Position numbers and translations under genes: made by a program. 15,054 bases of DNA. It comes from JBGSYJ01 sp041748075. Its GTDB lineage: Bacteria; Acidobacteriota; Thermoanaerobaculia; Gp7-AA8. The stretch is taken from contig JBGTDX010000131.1 of NCBI GenBank assembly GCA_041748075.1, forward strand, positions 1 through 15,054, written 5' to 3'. The notes under the pieces are model-generated. The model saw only the letters and a program-made list of their open reading frames with translations. It had not been told where the DNA came from and did not search any database. Shown here piece after piece: positions 1 through 5,993 of this stretch. Within the stretch, counting starts at the first letter, position 1. Each line of letters begins with the position of its first letter.

Positions 1-1
1 G

Positions 2-430
2 CGCTCGATGCCGGACATTCACGGCGGTGACGGTTTCGATGTAATCGCTGGACGGGCGAGGATTCTGGATGAGCACGGCGCCGACCTCACTGCCCGCATG
101 CTTCATGGAGCCCGCGCGATGGTTGCGTTCGCCAAGGACTCGCGCGCGGACCTAGCGATCCTCACGGACATGAGTGCGGCATGCGGCAGCCAGGTCATCT
201 CAAGGGGTTGCCGTCTCGTGGAGCACCGCGCCTACCAGAAAGGCGTCGGCGTCGCGACTGCGCTGCTGCTCGACGCAGGCATCCCAGTCGTCAGTCAGCG
301 CGACTTCCACACGCTCGCGCTGCTTCGAGTACGGCTCGAGCCCGGTTACGTCTTGCCGCCCGCCCTTCGAGATCATCACGAGCACCGGTGGACGCTCAAG
401 AATCTCCCTGAGTCGCATCCGCGATCATGA
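2..430 (+). CDS. DUF523 family protein, 5' truncated by the window edge
   Basis: The reading frame is open to the left edge, so the true start is probably outside; the first ATG (8) falls inside the domain. The visible part matches the later two thirds of DUF523: a GGDGFDVIAGRAR segment, then AILTDMSAACGS (equivalent to the family's 'LKSxSPSCG'), then GVGVATALLLDAGIPVVSQ (equivalent to 'GVTAALLRxxGIxVxSE'). The family's N-terminal CLLG/Cys part and the 'PRPxxE' segment would lie before base 1. The Cys in AACGS is retained, but the usual S/P context is altered. DUF523 proteins are small, cytosolic and of unknown biochemical function. The TGA stop lies 43 bp before attC1, so this is the gene of a cassette (c0). 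Identification rests on motif memory. Confidence 0.75.
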   Translation, partial: RSMPDIHGGDGFDVIAGRARILDEHGADLTARMLHGARAMVAFAKDSRADLAILTDMSAACGSQVISRGCRLVEHRAYQKGVGVATALLLDAGIPVVSQRDFHTLALLRVRLEPGYVLPPALRDHHEHRWTLKNLPESHPRS

Positions 431-473
431 ACGCTCCAGCGCGGCAACCATTGGTGCTCACCGGGGCGCGGCG

Positions 474-549
474 GGCTAACTCCGGTTTGCAGCAGACGCC
501 GCCCTCGCGTTCGCTCGGCCGGCGCTGCTGAAACCGTGGTACGTTAGCC
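474..549 (+). repeat. attC1: short, divergent attC site (76 bp)
   Basis: R'' GGCTAAC (474-480) and R' GTTAGCC (543-549) are exact complements. The inner arms GGTTTGCAGCAG and CTGCTGAAACC pair apart from one extra G in the left arm, the usual attC asymmetry. The central part differs completely from the dominant 104-bp family, so this cassette end has another origin. Confidence 0.85.
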
Positions 550-580
550 GACGGGTGTTTCCGGTAGCTCATAGGTCTCT

Positions 581-1258
581 ATGTTCGCAATTAATCACGC
601 TGCAACCGCTTTGCTCCTGAAGCGGAAATTTCCGGACCTTCCGATGCTTCCGCTACTGCTCTCGGTGCAGGCGATGGAATTCGGGTGGGTTCTACTCAAT
701 TACGCGGGAGTCGAGCGCACCACAACTGAGCCGGTTGTGCGTTATGTCGGCGACATACACCTCGCATACATGCCGTTCTCCCATTCGATCGCGACCATGA
801 TCGCCGCCGGCGTTCTCGCGTGGGCCGTCCTCGCAGCGTCAGGACGACGGCGATTAGGGATTGCCGTCGGAATCGGTATCATCTCGCACCTAGTTCTGGA
901 TTTAGTCACTCACAATGGTGATATTCCGATCGCGCCGTTCCTCAACGGAAAGCGGTACGGCACGTATCTCTACGCCGCCGCTCCCGCGGCCGCCTTCATA
1001 TTCGAGCTTGGCTATGGCTTGTTCTGTTGGTGGGTCTTTCGGGGCGGTAAAGCTCTCCTGTTTGTGATCCTCGTCTTCAACTTGGCGAACGCTTCACTCT
1101 TTTTCAAAGCCGTACCGGGTCCCGAACACTGGATGGCAAATCGCCCAGTACTCATCGTCAGCGTAATTGCGATTCAGATCGTCGTCACGTTGGCTGCAGT
1201 TGCTTGGGCAGCTACGCGGGGTCATTCGGCAGGCGTCGCCGTACGTTCCGCCGGATAA
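581..1258 (+). CDS. Multi-pass membrane protein with SHxxxD motif (metal-dependent hydrolase-like, cassette c1)
   Basis: 225 residues. It begins MFAINHAATALLLKRKFP, followed by hydrophobic helices near residues 22-40, 68-87, 92-110, 130-155, 160-175 and 190-210. The motifs FSHS (about residue 67) and SHLVLDLVTHNGD (about 103-115) recall the integral-membrane metal-dependent hydrolases of the YdjM/DUF457 type, in which conserved His and Asp residues at membrane borders are thought to bind metal. The exact family is uncertain and no activity is shown. ATG 581 is 31 bp after the attC1 core; the ribosome binding site is weak. About 115 bp of apparently non-coding sequence follows before attC2. 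The gene fills one cassette and stands alone. Confidence 0.7.
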   Translation: MFAINHAATALLLKRKFPDLPMLPLLLSVQAMEFGWVLLNYAGVERTTTEPVVRYVGDIHLAYMPFSHSIATMIAAGVLAWAVLAASGRRRLGIAVGIGIISHLVLDLVTHNGDIPIAPFLNGKRYGTYLYAAAPAAAFIFELGYGLFCWWVFRGGKALLFVILVFNLANASLFFKAVPGPEHWMANRPVLIVSVIAIQIVVTLAAVAWAATRGHSAGVAVRSAG

Positions 1259-1374
1259 CAGTCCGTTAGCCCCCACGTCGCACCTGTCCTTCAGTGCGTT
1301 TTCTCCATCACACTGGATTGTTGCAGGCAAGAACCGCCGGACAGCGCCGAGACGGTTCGTATTGCGGCTGCGTC

Positions 1375-1478
1375 GGCTAACTAGCGGTTGCACCGGACAC
1401 GAACCGCTCGTTGCTGTGTTTCCAGCTCTATACTATTTGGCGTGCGGTTCGCGCCGGTGAACCGCACGAACGTTAGGC
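1375..1478 (+). repeat. attC2 (104-bp family)
   Basis: R'' GGCTAAC (1375-1381); R' GTTAGGC (1472-1478). The two boxes do not match each other perfectly: R'' matches the 5' end of c1 and R' belongs to c2. Local variants from the family sequence are CGCTCG in the left distal arm, TTTCC in the loop and CACGAAC before R'. Confidence 0.93.
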
Positions 1479-1551
1479 GCCGAACCCTGAGACGCAGCTT
1501 GGCCCCGTCGCCCCCGGTCCGCCTACCGTCCGGGCAAGACGCTTGCCTTTG

Positions 1552-1583
1552 TTATCGATAATCAATAATATCGACTTTCGATA
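1552..1583 (+). promoter_or_regulatory. Two adjacent TATCGA palindromes, candidate operator of the DUF2975-HTH operon
   Basis: A 10-bp perfect palindrome TTATCGATAA (1552-1561) is followed by an inverted repeat TATCGA-CTT-TCGATA (1569-1583). The same TATCGA half-site occurs in both, with centres about 19-20 bp apart (two helical turns). The stretch is markedly AT-rich in a GC-rich cassette and lies 23 bp before the first ATG of the operon that encodes an HTH protein. The arrangement fits autoregulation by two dimers; this is inference. Confidence 0.55.
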
Positions 1584-1605
1584 AAGCTGACGGCGAGGAG
1601 GGGCC

Positions 1606-2241
1606 ATGCGAGCGTATCGTCCCAATCAGGTAGTTAGAGTGCTGACGGGCCTCCTATCGATCGCGTATTACGGGGGGCTGGTCCTGGGCGTCCTCGTCCT
1701 GATCGGATTGCCCACCGTGAAGCTGGTGGCCGGTGATGATCCCGATTGGGAGATCGGACTGACCGTTCCGGTCGTGTCGCTCGATTCGGACGTGACTGTC
1801 TTCACGCGATGGGGCGACGCTCGGCTCGAGGTGGAAGATACGCGCGGCTCGCTGCGGCTACCCGTATGGATGCTCCCGTGGTGGCTCTTTGCCATCCTCT
1901 GGAGCTATTCGGCTGGGGGGATTGTGCTGACGCTCATGTTTCTGCACCATCTGCGTCGCATCTTCGAGCGCGTGCGGAGCGGTGCGCCTTTCGACGTGAC
2001 AAATGGGACGAGGCTGCGCTGGCTGGGGATCCTTGCGCTCGCGCTCGCGCTGCTCAAAGGCGTGTCTGAGCTCGTCACGTCGATGGCCATCAGGGGTCGT
2101 CTGATCGGCGAGCGCGTGGAGGTGCCGCTTGGTCTCTCCATCGACGGGTCGCTCGTGTTCTTCGGGCTCGTGCTGCTTGCTTTGGCGGAGATCTTCCGCC
2201 GCGGTGCCGAGCTCGAGGAAGAGCAATCGCTGACCGTCTAA
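1606..2241 (+). CDS. DUF2975 family membrane protein (cassette c2)
   Basis: 211 residues with transmembrane helices near 15-37, 88-112, 140-160 and 180-203. Between helices 2 and 3 is the DUF2975 signature FERVRSGAPFDVTNGTRLRWLG (about residues 120-141), and the C-terminus IFRRGAELEEEQSLTV is typical of the family ('EGxxLxxEQxLTV'). Length is normal for the family. ATG 1606 follows a strong ribosome binding site (GAGGAGG, 1594-1602). The stop is 2 bp before the HTH gene, so the two are surely cotranscribed. In many bacteria DUF2975 genes are paired with exactly this kind of small Cro/CI-type HTH gene; the membrane protein's role is unknown. Function is inferred only at family level. Confidence 0.85.
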   Translation: MRAYRPNQVVRVLTGLLSIAYYGGLVLGVLVLIGLPTVKLVAGDDPDWEIGLTVPVVSLDSDVTVFTRWGDARLEVEDTRGSLRLPVWMLPWWLFAILWSYSAGGIVLTLMFLHHLRRIFERVRSGAPFDVTNGTRLRWLGILALALALLKGVSELVTSMAIRGRLIGERVEVPLGLSIDGSLVFFGLVLLALAEIFRRGAELEEEQSLTV

Positions 2242-2243
2242 CC

Positions 2244-2453
2244 ATGTCAATCCAAGTCACACTGGATCGCGTACTCGAGCAACGGGGCATGACGCTCACG
2301 GATCTGAGCGAACGGATGGGAATCACGCTTGCCAACCTCTCGATTCTGAAGACGAACAAGGCAAGAGCGATCCGGTTCTCCACGCTCGAGGCGTTGTGTC
2401 GTGAGTTGGATTGCCAGCCGGGCGACCTACTGGTGTACGACGCTCAGGAGTGA
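2244..2453 (+). CDS. Small Cro/CI-type HTH transcriptional regulator (YozG-like)
   Basis: 69 residues, essentially a single helix-turn-helix domain. MTLTDLSERMGITLANLSILKTN is the HTH core (about residues 15-38), followed by IRFSTLEALCRELDCQPGDLLVY, the fourth and fifth helices and closing motif shared by the short regulators partnered with DUF2975. ATG 2244 is 2 bp after the DUF2975 stop; a GAGGAAGAG stretch inside the end of the upstream gene (2215-2224) may help initiation, but translational coupling is more likely. Its expected target is the pair of TATCGA palindromes at 1552-1583. It is cytosolic and DNA-binding. A regulator plus partner plus operator in one cassette makes a self-contained unit. 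Confidence 0.87.
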   Translation: MSIQVTLDRVLEQRGMTLTDLSERMGITLANLSILKTNKARAIRFSTLEALCRELDCQPGDLLVYDAQE

Positions 2454-2884
2454 CCGGCGTCGGCTGAGCATGGTGCCCCCTTCCGCGGAAATCCGGCTGA
2501 CTCGACGGTTACGCGTCCACGCCGGTGACCTCGCAGGATCCCGGTTGGGCAGAGGACGTCCCAAGGCATCAGTTTCGATGAGAGGGACCTGGATGTTGAG
2601 CCGGCGCTCTCTGCTGTGCCAGGCCATCGCGAGCGCGGCTGGGGCGAACTGTCACGATAGCAGGCTAGGTCCGTGGCTAACCGTCGCCTAACTAGCGGTT
2701 GCACCGGACACGAACCGCGTGTTGCTGTGTCTCCAACTCTATACTATTCGGCGTGCGGTTCGCGCCGGTGAACCGCAGGAACGTTGGGCGACGAGAGTTC
2801 CGGTCGCACAAAGATCTGAAAGCGGCCACGGTTGATGGTCCTCGACTCGATACGTTCAGCGTTTTTTTCCGACGGAGCTTGCCG
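2454..2884. other. Non-coding c2 tail, attC3 and c3 leader
   Basis: No gene could be supported in 2454-2685: the frames open here show no family resemblance and no good ribosome binding site. A second R''-like GGCTAAC occurs at 2675-2681, just upstream of the true GCCTAAC of attC3. 2790-2884 is the c3 leader, ending in a GGAG (2874-2877) before the next ATG. Confidence 0.5.
2686..2789 (+). repeat. attC3 (104-bp family)
   Basis: R'' GCCTAAC (2686-2692) matches the c2 5' end TTAGGC; R' GTTGGGC (2783-2789) belongs to c3. The loop has CCAACTC instead of CCAGCTC. Confidence 0.93.
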
Positions 2885-3163
2885 ATGAATCTGCCAATTC
2901 TCCTAGTAGTGGCTATTGCGCTTCCCGTTCTCATCTTCTTTGGGCTTTATTTGTTCATGAAGAGCTCCACGTGGTTCGCTCTGCGACCGCGCGCGTGGGC
3001 AACCGTTTCGATGCTTTTCGGTGCTTTCTATGTGGGCTTCGGTCTCTGGGAGGGACGGAACGGTTTCGACACGAATAGCGTACTGCCCATCGTTCTCGGG
3101 GTGATGGTTTTTGTTAACGGCTTGTACCACTGGTTTAGAGGACAGTCAGTCAAGCTCGAGTAG
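2885..3163 (+). CDS. Small three-helix membrane protein, unknown (cassette c3)
   Basis: 92 residues from ATG 2885, which has GGAG 8 bp upstream. Hydrophobic segments lie near residues 4-26 (LPILLVVAIALPVLIFFGLY), 41-56 and 66-84; the rest is short polar loops ending GQSVKLE. An in-frame upstream extension would run back through attC3 from a TTG with no ribosome binding site and is rejected. No family recognised. It is one of a series of single small membrane proteins in this array. Confidence 0.75.
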   Translation: MNLPILLVVAIALPVLIFFGLYLFMKSSTWFALRPRAWATVSMLFGAFYVGFGLWEGRNGFDTNSVLPIVLGVMVFVNGLYHWFRGQSVKLE

Positions 3164-3218
3164 TGAGCGCATGCAGAGCCGAGAGACCGAGCGCGGAGTC
3201 AGCTCTTGTCTACCATCC

Positions 3219-3322
3219 GCCCAACTAGCGGTTGCACCGGACGCGAACCGCGCGTTGCTGTGTCTCCAGCTATATACTATTCGGCGCGCGGTTCGCGCCG
3301 GTGAACCGCAGGAACGTTAGCC
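3219..3322 (+). repeat. attC4 (104-bp family, best-folding copy)
   Basis: R'' GCCCAAC (3219-3225) matches its own cassette start TTGGGC; R' is GTTAGCC (3316-3322). The distal arms CGCGAACCGCGCG (3242-3254) and CGCGCGGTTCGCG (3285-3297) are perfect 13-nt complements, leaving a single extra G and a single extra A in the left arm. Confidence 0.93.
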
Positions 3323-3323
3323 C

Positions 3324-3710
3324 ATGCGCATCCATACCATGGTTAGAATCCTGGGTTTCCTGATGGCGGCTGCCAGCAGTTGGTGGTTGGCGCTGTATGT
3401 CGGTGTCATGCTGGACAGTTCGCCGTCCCAGATTCAATGGCCCACATATCTGAATGGCGGTGTCTTAATTGGACTTCATGCGGCCGGTGTTGTGGCGGGT
3501 CTCGGCCTACTCACTCTGCAGAAGTGGTCCCGTTCAGTGGCTGCGGCGTACATTGGCGGCTTGCTCGTTCACGGAGCCTTTTGGTGGATTCGACGGCCCC
3601 GCTTCGATCTGTTCGCGCTCGACTTGATTCTTCTCGCACTGCTTCTTCTAGCGCTCGCGTGGTTCTTTTTCCGCGCGAACGGCGCTAAAGCGTTCCAGCG
3701 GGCTAACTAG
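3324..3710 (+). CDS. Small four-helix membrane protein, unknown (cassette c4)
   Basis: 128 residues with helices near 7-29, 43-64, 70-88 and 95-115 and a C-terminal basic tail. ATG 3324 lies 2 bp after R' of attC4, so there is no leader of its own; the only ribosome-binding-like sequence is the AGGA inside the attC (3310-3313). A second in-frame ATG at 3339 would give a protein five residues shorter. The stop is the TAG that follows R'' of attC5, so the last codons (Ala-Asn) are encoded by the recombination site. No family recognised. Confidence 0.72.
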   Translation: MRIHTMVRILGFLMAAASSWWLALYVGVMLDSSPSQIQWPTYLNGGVLIGLHAAGVVAGLGLLTLQKWSRSVAAAYIGGLLVHGAFWWIRRPRFDLFALDLILLALLLLALAWFFFRANGAKAFQRAN

Positions 3711-3798
3711 CGGTTGCACCGGACGCGGGCTCGGTCGTGTTACCTTACTTTCACGCTCTGCGCGTCGCCCGCGCCGGTGAACCGCAGGGACGTTAGCC
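3701..3798 (+). repeat. attC5 (98 bp, substituted middle)
   Basis: R'' GGCTAAC (3701-3707), R' GTTAGCC (3792-3798) and the L''/L' arms are as in the family. The distal arm and loop are replaced: CGCGGGC on the left pairs with GCCCGCG on the right instead of CGAACCGC with GCGGTTCG. The hairpin is therefore kept with a different sequence. Confidence 0.9.
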
Positions 3799-3815
3799 GA
3801 CGAGTCCGGAGAACA

Positions 3816-4127
3816 ATGAACGCCAAAAGAGATGATAGCGGGGTCAACAATGATCCGCGGATCGACGCTAGCGAGCGTTCTCTGTACCGGCTCGTAGCGT
3901 ACGTCATTGTATTTTCGATCGTCGGCTTCCAGCTAGGTAAACAGGTACTTCCCGAATTCGTTGCTGGCGGAGCTGCGGCATTTCTTGTCGCGTTGGGATC
4001 TTGGTTTGTCGACGATTCGAAGCGGTCGCGGATCTCGCTCCTGAACTGGGCGGCGCTGTGCGTGGTGACAGCGGCGTTTGTCGCGGGACTCCTCTACACG
4101 CTCGATCGCCTGTGGCCCGTCGGCTAA
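3816..4127 (+). CDS. Small membrane protein, unknown (cassette c5)
   Basis: 103 residues from ATG 3816, preceded by GGAGA (3808-3812). A polar N-terminus (residues 1-23, rich in Asp and Arg) is followed by helices near 25-42, 47-65 and 75-96. It ends TLDRLWPVG, where the final Val-Gly-stop is encoded by GTCGGCTAA, the start of attC6. An upstream in-frame extension through attC5 is not credible. No family recognised. Confidence 0.75.
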   Translation: MNAKRDDSGVNNDPRIDASERSLYRLVAYVIVFSIVGFQLGKQVLPEFVAGGAAAFLVALGSWFVDDSKRSRISLLNWAALCVVTAAFVAGLLYTLDRLWPVG

Positions 4128-4225
4128 CTAGCGGTTGCACCGGACACGAACCGCGTGTTGCTGTGTCTCCAGCTTTATACTATTCGGTGTGCGGTTCGCG
4201 CCGGTGAACCGCAGGAACGTTAGCC
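4122..4225 (+). repeat. attC6 (104-bp family)
   Basis: R'' GGCTAAC (4122-4128); R' GTTAGCC (4219-4225). Variants: CCAGCTTTATAC in the loop and CGGTGTGCGG in the right arm. R'' carries the stop codon of the c5 gene. Confidence 0.93.
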
Positions 4226-4229
4226 GCCG

Positions 4230-4640
4230 ATGCATGAGGGCTGGTACCACAATCAACACTTCATACTGTTCGCCCCGGAAGAGATCGGGGCGGCCACCGC
4301 GCGTTACGCAGTCGGATCGACGCTACCTGAGTTCGTCGTTGTGGGGATTCGCGGGTGGGACGATCTGATACTCCGCGATGTGTCAGGACAACTCTTCACT
4401 GTTCCGACAGTTCCACTCGTCCAGGAGTACGTCGCGCCATTTGTCGGCACCCCGTCTCCACAGTCACTCCAGCCCGATGCGCGCGTCGCAGGACGCATCA
4501 AGTGGTACGTGCAGCCGCTCGTACTTGGCGGCTCGCCAGAACTCGGTGAGAACGTAACTTGGGTGAGTCACCAGCAGCATGGCGAACTTGTGCAGTGGTG
4601 GAACGCGAAGTACGCAGAAGTGCGCTCACTCGGCGGCTAA
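4230..4640 (+). CDS. Soluble protein of unknown function (cassette c6)
   Basis: 136 residues with no signal peptide or membrane segment and a Trp-rich composition. Segments that look conserved-domain-like are LPEFVVVGIRGWDDLILRDVSGQLFTVPTVPL (about 32-63) and IKWYVQPLVLGG (about 89-100). The first resembles the strand pattern of SMI1/KNR4-like immunity proteins, but this is weak and the fold is unassigned. ATG 4230 is only 4 bp after R' of attC6; the AGGA in the attC would lie about 13 bp upstream. ATG 4234 is in another frame. The stop TAA lies inside R'' of attC7. The cassette is almost entirely coding. Confidence 0.7.
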   Translation: MHEGWYHNQHFILFAPEEIGAATARYAVGSTLPEFVVVGIRGWDDLILRDVSGQLFTVPTVPLVQEYVAPFVGTPSPQSLQPDARVAGRIKWYVQPLVLGGSPELGENVTWVSHQQHGELVQWWNAKYAEVRSLGG

Positions 4641-4738
4641 CTAGCGGTTGCACCGGACACGAACCGCGTGTTGCTGTGTCTCGAGCTCTATACTATTCGG
4701 CGTGCGGTTCGCGCCGGTGAACCGCAGGGACGTTAGCC
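4635..4738 (+). repeat. attC7 (104-bp family)
   Basis: R'' GGCTAAC (4635-4641); R' GTTAGCC (4732-4738). The loop has TCGAGCTC in place of TCCAGCTC. R'' carries the c6 stop codon, and on the other strand R' carries the stop codon of the c7 toxin. Confidence 0.93.
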
Positions 4739-5044
4739 GACTCGGCGGCGCCAGAAGCCAGGCCGTCGGCTCTGGTGAGCAACGGCAATGACCTGTAAGT
4801 GATCCGGTCGTTCTCGATAGATCACAAAGTAGGGAAAGCGTCGAACGAGCAGCCGACGTACCGATCCTTGGATTCGGACCCGCGATATCTTGCCCCCGAG
4901 GCTGGGATGCTCACCAATCAATCGAAGAACTTGTTGAACTTCGGACCAGAATTCGTCACCGAGTCCGGCACGCTCTTCCTCATACCACTCGATCGCACCA
5001 CGGAGTTCGGCCTCCGCTTCCGAATCGAAGACGAGCGGCTTCAC
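4733..5044 (-). CDS. ParE/RelE-family toxin (cassette c7)
   Basis: 103 residues on the minus strand. The sequence AIEWYEEERAGLGDEFWSEV (about residues 17-36) is the helical hairpin typical of ParE-like toxins; VRRLLVRRFPYFVIYRE (about 62-78) and VIAVAHQSRRPGFWRRR (about 85-101) are the characteristic core strands and basic C-terminus. Toxins of this superfamily attack gyrase (ParE) or ribosome-bound mRNA (RelE); the ParE side is more likely by sequence and by its antitoxin type. ATG overlaps the antitoxin's last codons by 4 bp, so the pair is translated together. The stop TAA is complementary to 4733-4735, the first three bases of the cassette, so the gene ends exactly at the recombination point. 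Its orientation is opposite to all other cassettes. Confidence 0.9.
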   Translation of the reverse strand: MKPLVFDSEAEAELRGAIEWYEEERAGLGDEFWSEVQQVLRLIGEHPSLGGKISRVRIQGSVRRLLVRRFPYFVIYRERPDHLQVIAVAHQSRRPGFWRRRVG

Positions 5045-5277
5045 CGCCCGAAGATCTCGCTCTCGATACGGCGGCGAACGTCACTCCAGTCGGAGGTTAC
5101 CGCCGTACCTGAGTCCAGCGCATCACATCGCCGCTCGATCTCAGCCGCCCAAGCCGCGTCCACATCGGAATCCGTCTCGGGCTCGAGGCTCTCGATGAGC
5201 CTCGCGGCAAGTTCTGCGCGCTCGGGATCTGAGAGACGCAGGGCTTCTGTGAGCAGCCGTTCAGTGGTGTTCGTCAC
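5041..5277 (-). CDS. Addiction-module antitoxin (Unstab_antitox / TIGR02574 type)
   Basis: 78 residues, minus strand, upstream of the toxin. It contains the family pattern LLTEALRLSDPERAELAARLIESL (about 8-31), then an acidic linker with AAWAAEIERRCDALDSG (about 41-57), as in the short antitoxins paired with ParE-like toxins. It has no recognisable DNA-binding domain. The start is GTG (complement of 5275-5277); a GAGGT lies upstream at about 13 bp, so initiation may be modest. In family terms it neutralises the toxin by binding it. Only about 20 bp separate the start from attC8, so the promoter must be very compact or lie inside the attC. Confidence 0.87.
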   Translation of the reverse strand: MTNTTERLLTEALRLSDPERAELAARLIESLEPETDSDVDAAWAAEIERRCDALDSGTAVTSDWSDVRRRIESEIFGR

Positions 5278-5299
5278 AGGTCAAGTGTACCTCAGAGTC

Positions 5300-5403
5300 G
5301 GCTAACTAGCGGTTGCACCGGACACGAACCGCGTGTTGCTGTGTCTCCAGCTCTATACTATTCGGCGTGCGGTTCGCTCCGGTGAACCGCGGGGACGTTA
5401 GCC
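5300..5403 (+). repeat. attC8 (104-bp family)
   Basis: R'' GGCTAAC (5300-5306); R' GTTAGCC (5397-5403). Variants are TTCGCTCCGG in the right arm and CGCGGGGAC before R'. Together with upstream bases, R'' gives GAGTCGGCTAAC, the exact complement of the first 12 nt at the c7 left end. Confidence 0.93.
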
Positions 5404-5426
5404 GACGCAGGTTCCTTACCTCACCC

Positions 5427-5993
5427 ATGAACGTCCCCGAGCTCATCACGCTTCAACTGGTTGATCCGACCTCCAACAACCTCGGAGGGATCATCGTCGG
5501 CCTCACAGTGTCCACCGGGCAACGGAATCCACGTCGTGTGTACTTCCCCAAGACAGGCTCCAACGGAAGCAGCGTCTTGCATCGTGACGACTTTCTCGGA
5601 CAGTTTTCCGACTCCACAGACGCGGATATCATGGGGAGTTGGGGCGGTATCGAGGATGCGTCTTCAATGGTTCAGGTTGCCCTCTACGATCCGGCGCCGG
5701 CAAGAGAATCTCTCGCTGCAGCCCTCGCCTGGCCTTTGCTTCCGCATGAACAGGAGAAATGGGGATCGCGTGAGGCAGAGTATGCGTATCGCATCTCCTG
5801 TAGAAATGAAGAGTTCACAGCCGATCCCCTCGTAGCAGACCTTCACACCACAACGCATATTGAACTGCACGTGCGTACAATGGGCGTCGTCGGCCAACTA
5901 GCGGTTGCACCGGACGCGAACCGCGCGTTGCTGTGTCTCGAGCTCTATACTATTCGGCGTGCGGTTCGCGCCGGTGAACCGCAGGAACGTTAG
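5427..5993 (+). CDS. Unknown soluble protein with attC-encoded C-terminal extension (cassette c8)
   Basis: 188 residues from ATG 5427. The body (about 1-156) is soluble and of mixed composition, with segments ITLQLVDPTSNNLGGIIVGL and DIMGSWGGIEDASSMVQVAL; no family recognised. The natural end appears to be ...TMGVVG, since the next codons GTCGGCTAA would give Val-Gly-stop as in neighbouring cassettes. In attC9 the R'' box reads GGCCAAC, so TAA has become CAA and translation continues through the attC for 32 more residues (QLAVAPDANRA..., ending GEPQER) to TAG at 5991. Whether the tail is made or tolerated is unknown. An upstream extension through attC8 is not credible. Confidence 0.65.
   Translation: MNVPELITLQLVDPTSNNLGGIIVGLTVSTGQRNPRRVYFPKTGSNGSSVLHRDDFLGQFSDSTDADIMGSWGGIEDASSMVQVALYDPAPARESLAAALAWPLLPHEQEKWGSREAEYAYRISCRNEEFTADPLVADLHTTTHIELHVRTMGVVGQLAVAPDANRALLCLELYTIRRAVRAGEPQER

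Larger units (their letters stand above)
1259..1605. other. Intergenic region around attC2
   Basis: Between the c1 gene and the DUF2975 gene. It holds the c1 tail (1259-1374, nothing recognisable), attC2, a GC-rich c2 leader and, at 1551-1586, a short AT-rich stretch with two palindromes that probably carries the c2 promoter/operator. No convincing extra gene was seen. Confidence 0.6.

Noticed and set aside
2675..2681. Extra GGCTAAC near attC3 as the R'' of another attC
   Set aside because: No matching L arms or R' belong to it; the adjacent GCCTAAC fits the c2 5' end exactly. It may be chance or a relic.
2401..2691. Possible 96-residue gene in the c2 tail
   Set aside because: It overlaps the HTH gene in another frame, has no ribosome binding site, and has a composition typical of a GC-rich shadow frame.
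3111..3320. ORF ending in an attC-encoded tail (LAVAPDANRA...), and the similar one at 13310-13549
   Set aside because: These start in non-coding cassette tails or overlap the end of a real gene in another frame, and their only similarity is the attC itself. Only in c8 does a real gene run into this tail.
3219..3322. attC hairpins as intrinsic transcription terminators
   Set aside because: The long stem is not followed by a T-run on either strand, so there is no evidence for intrinsic termination.
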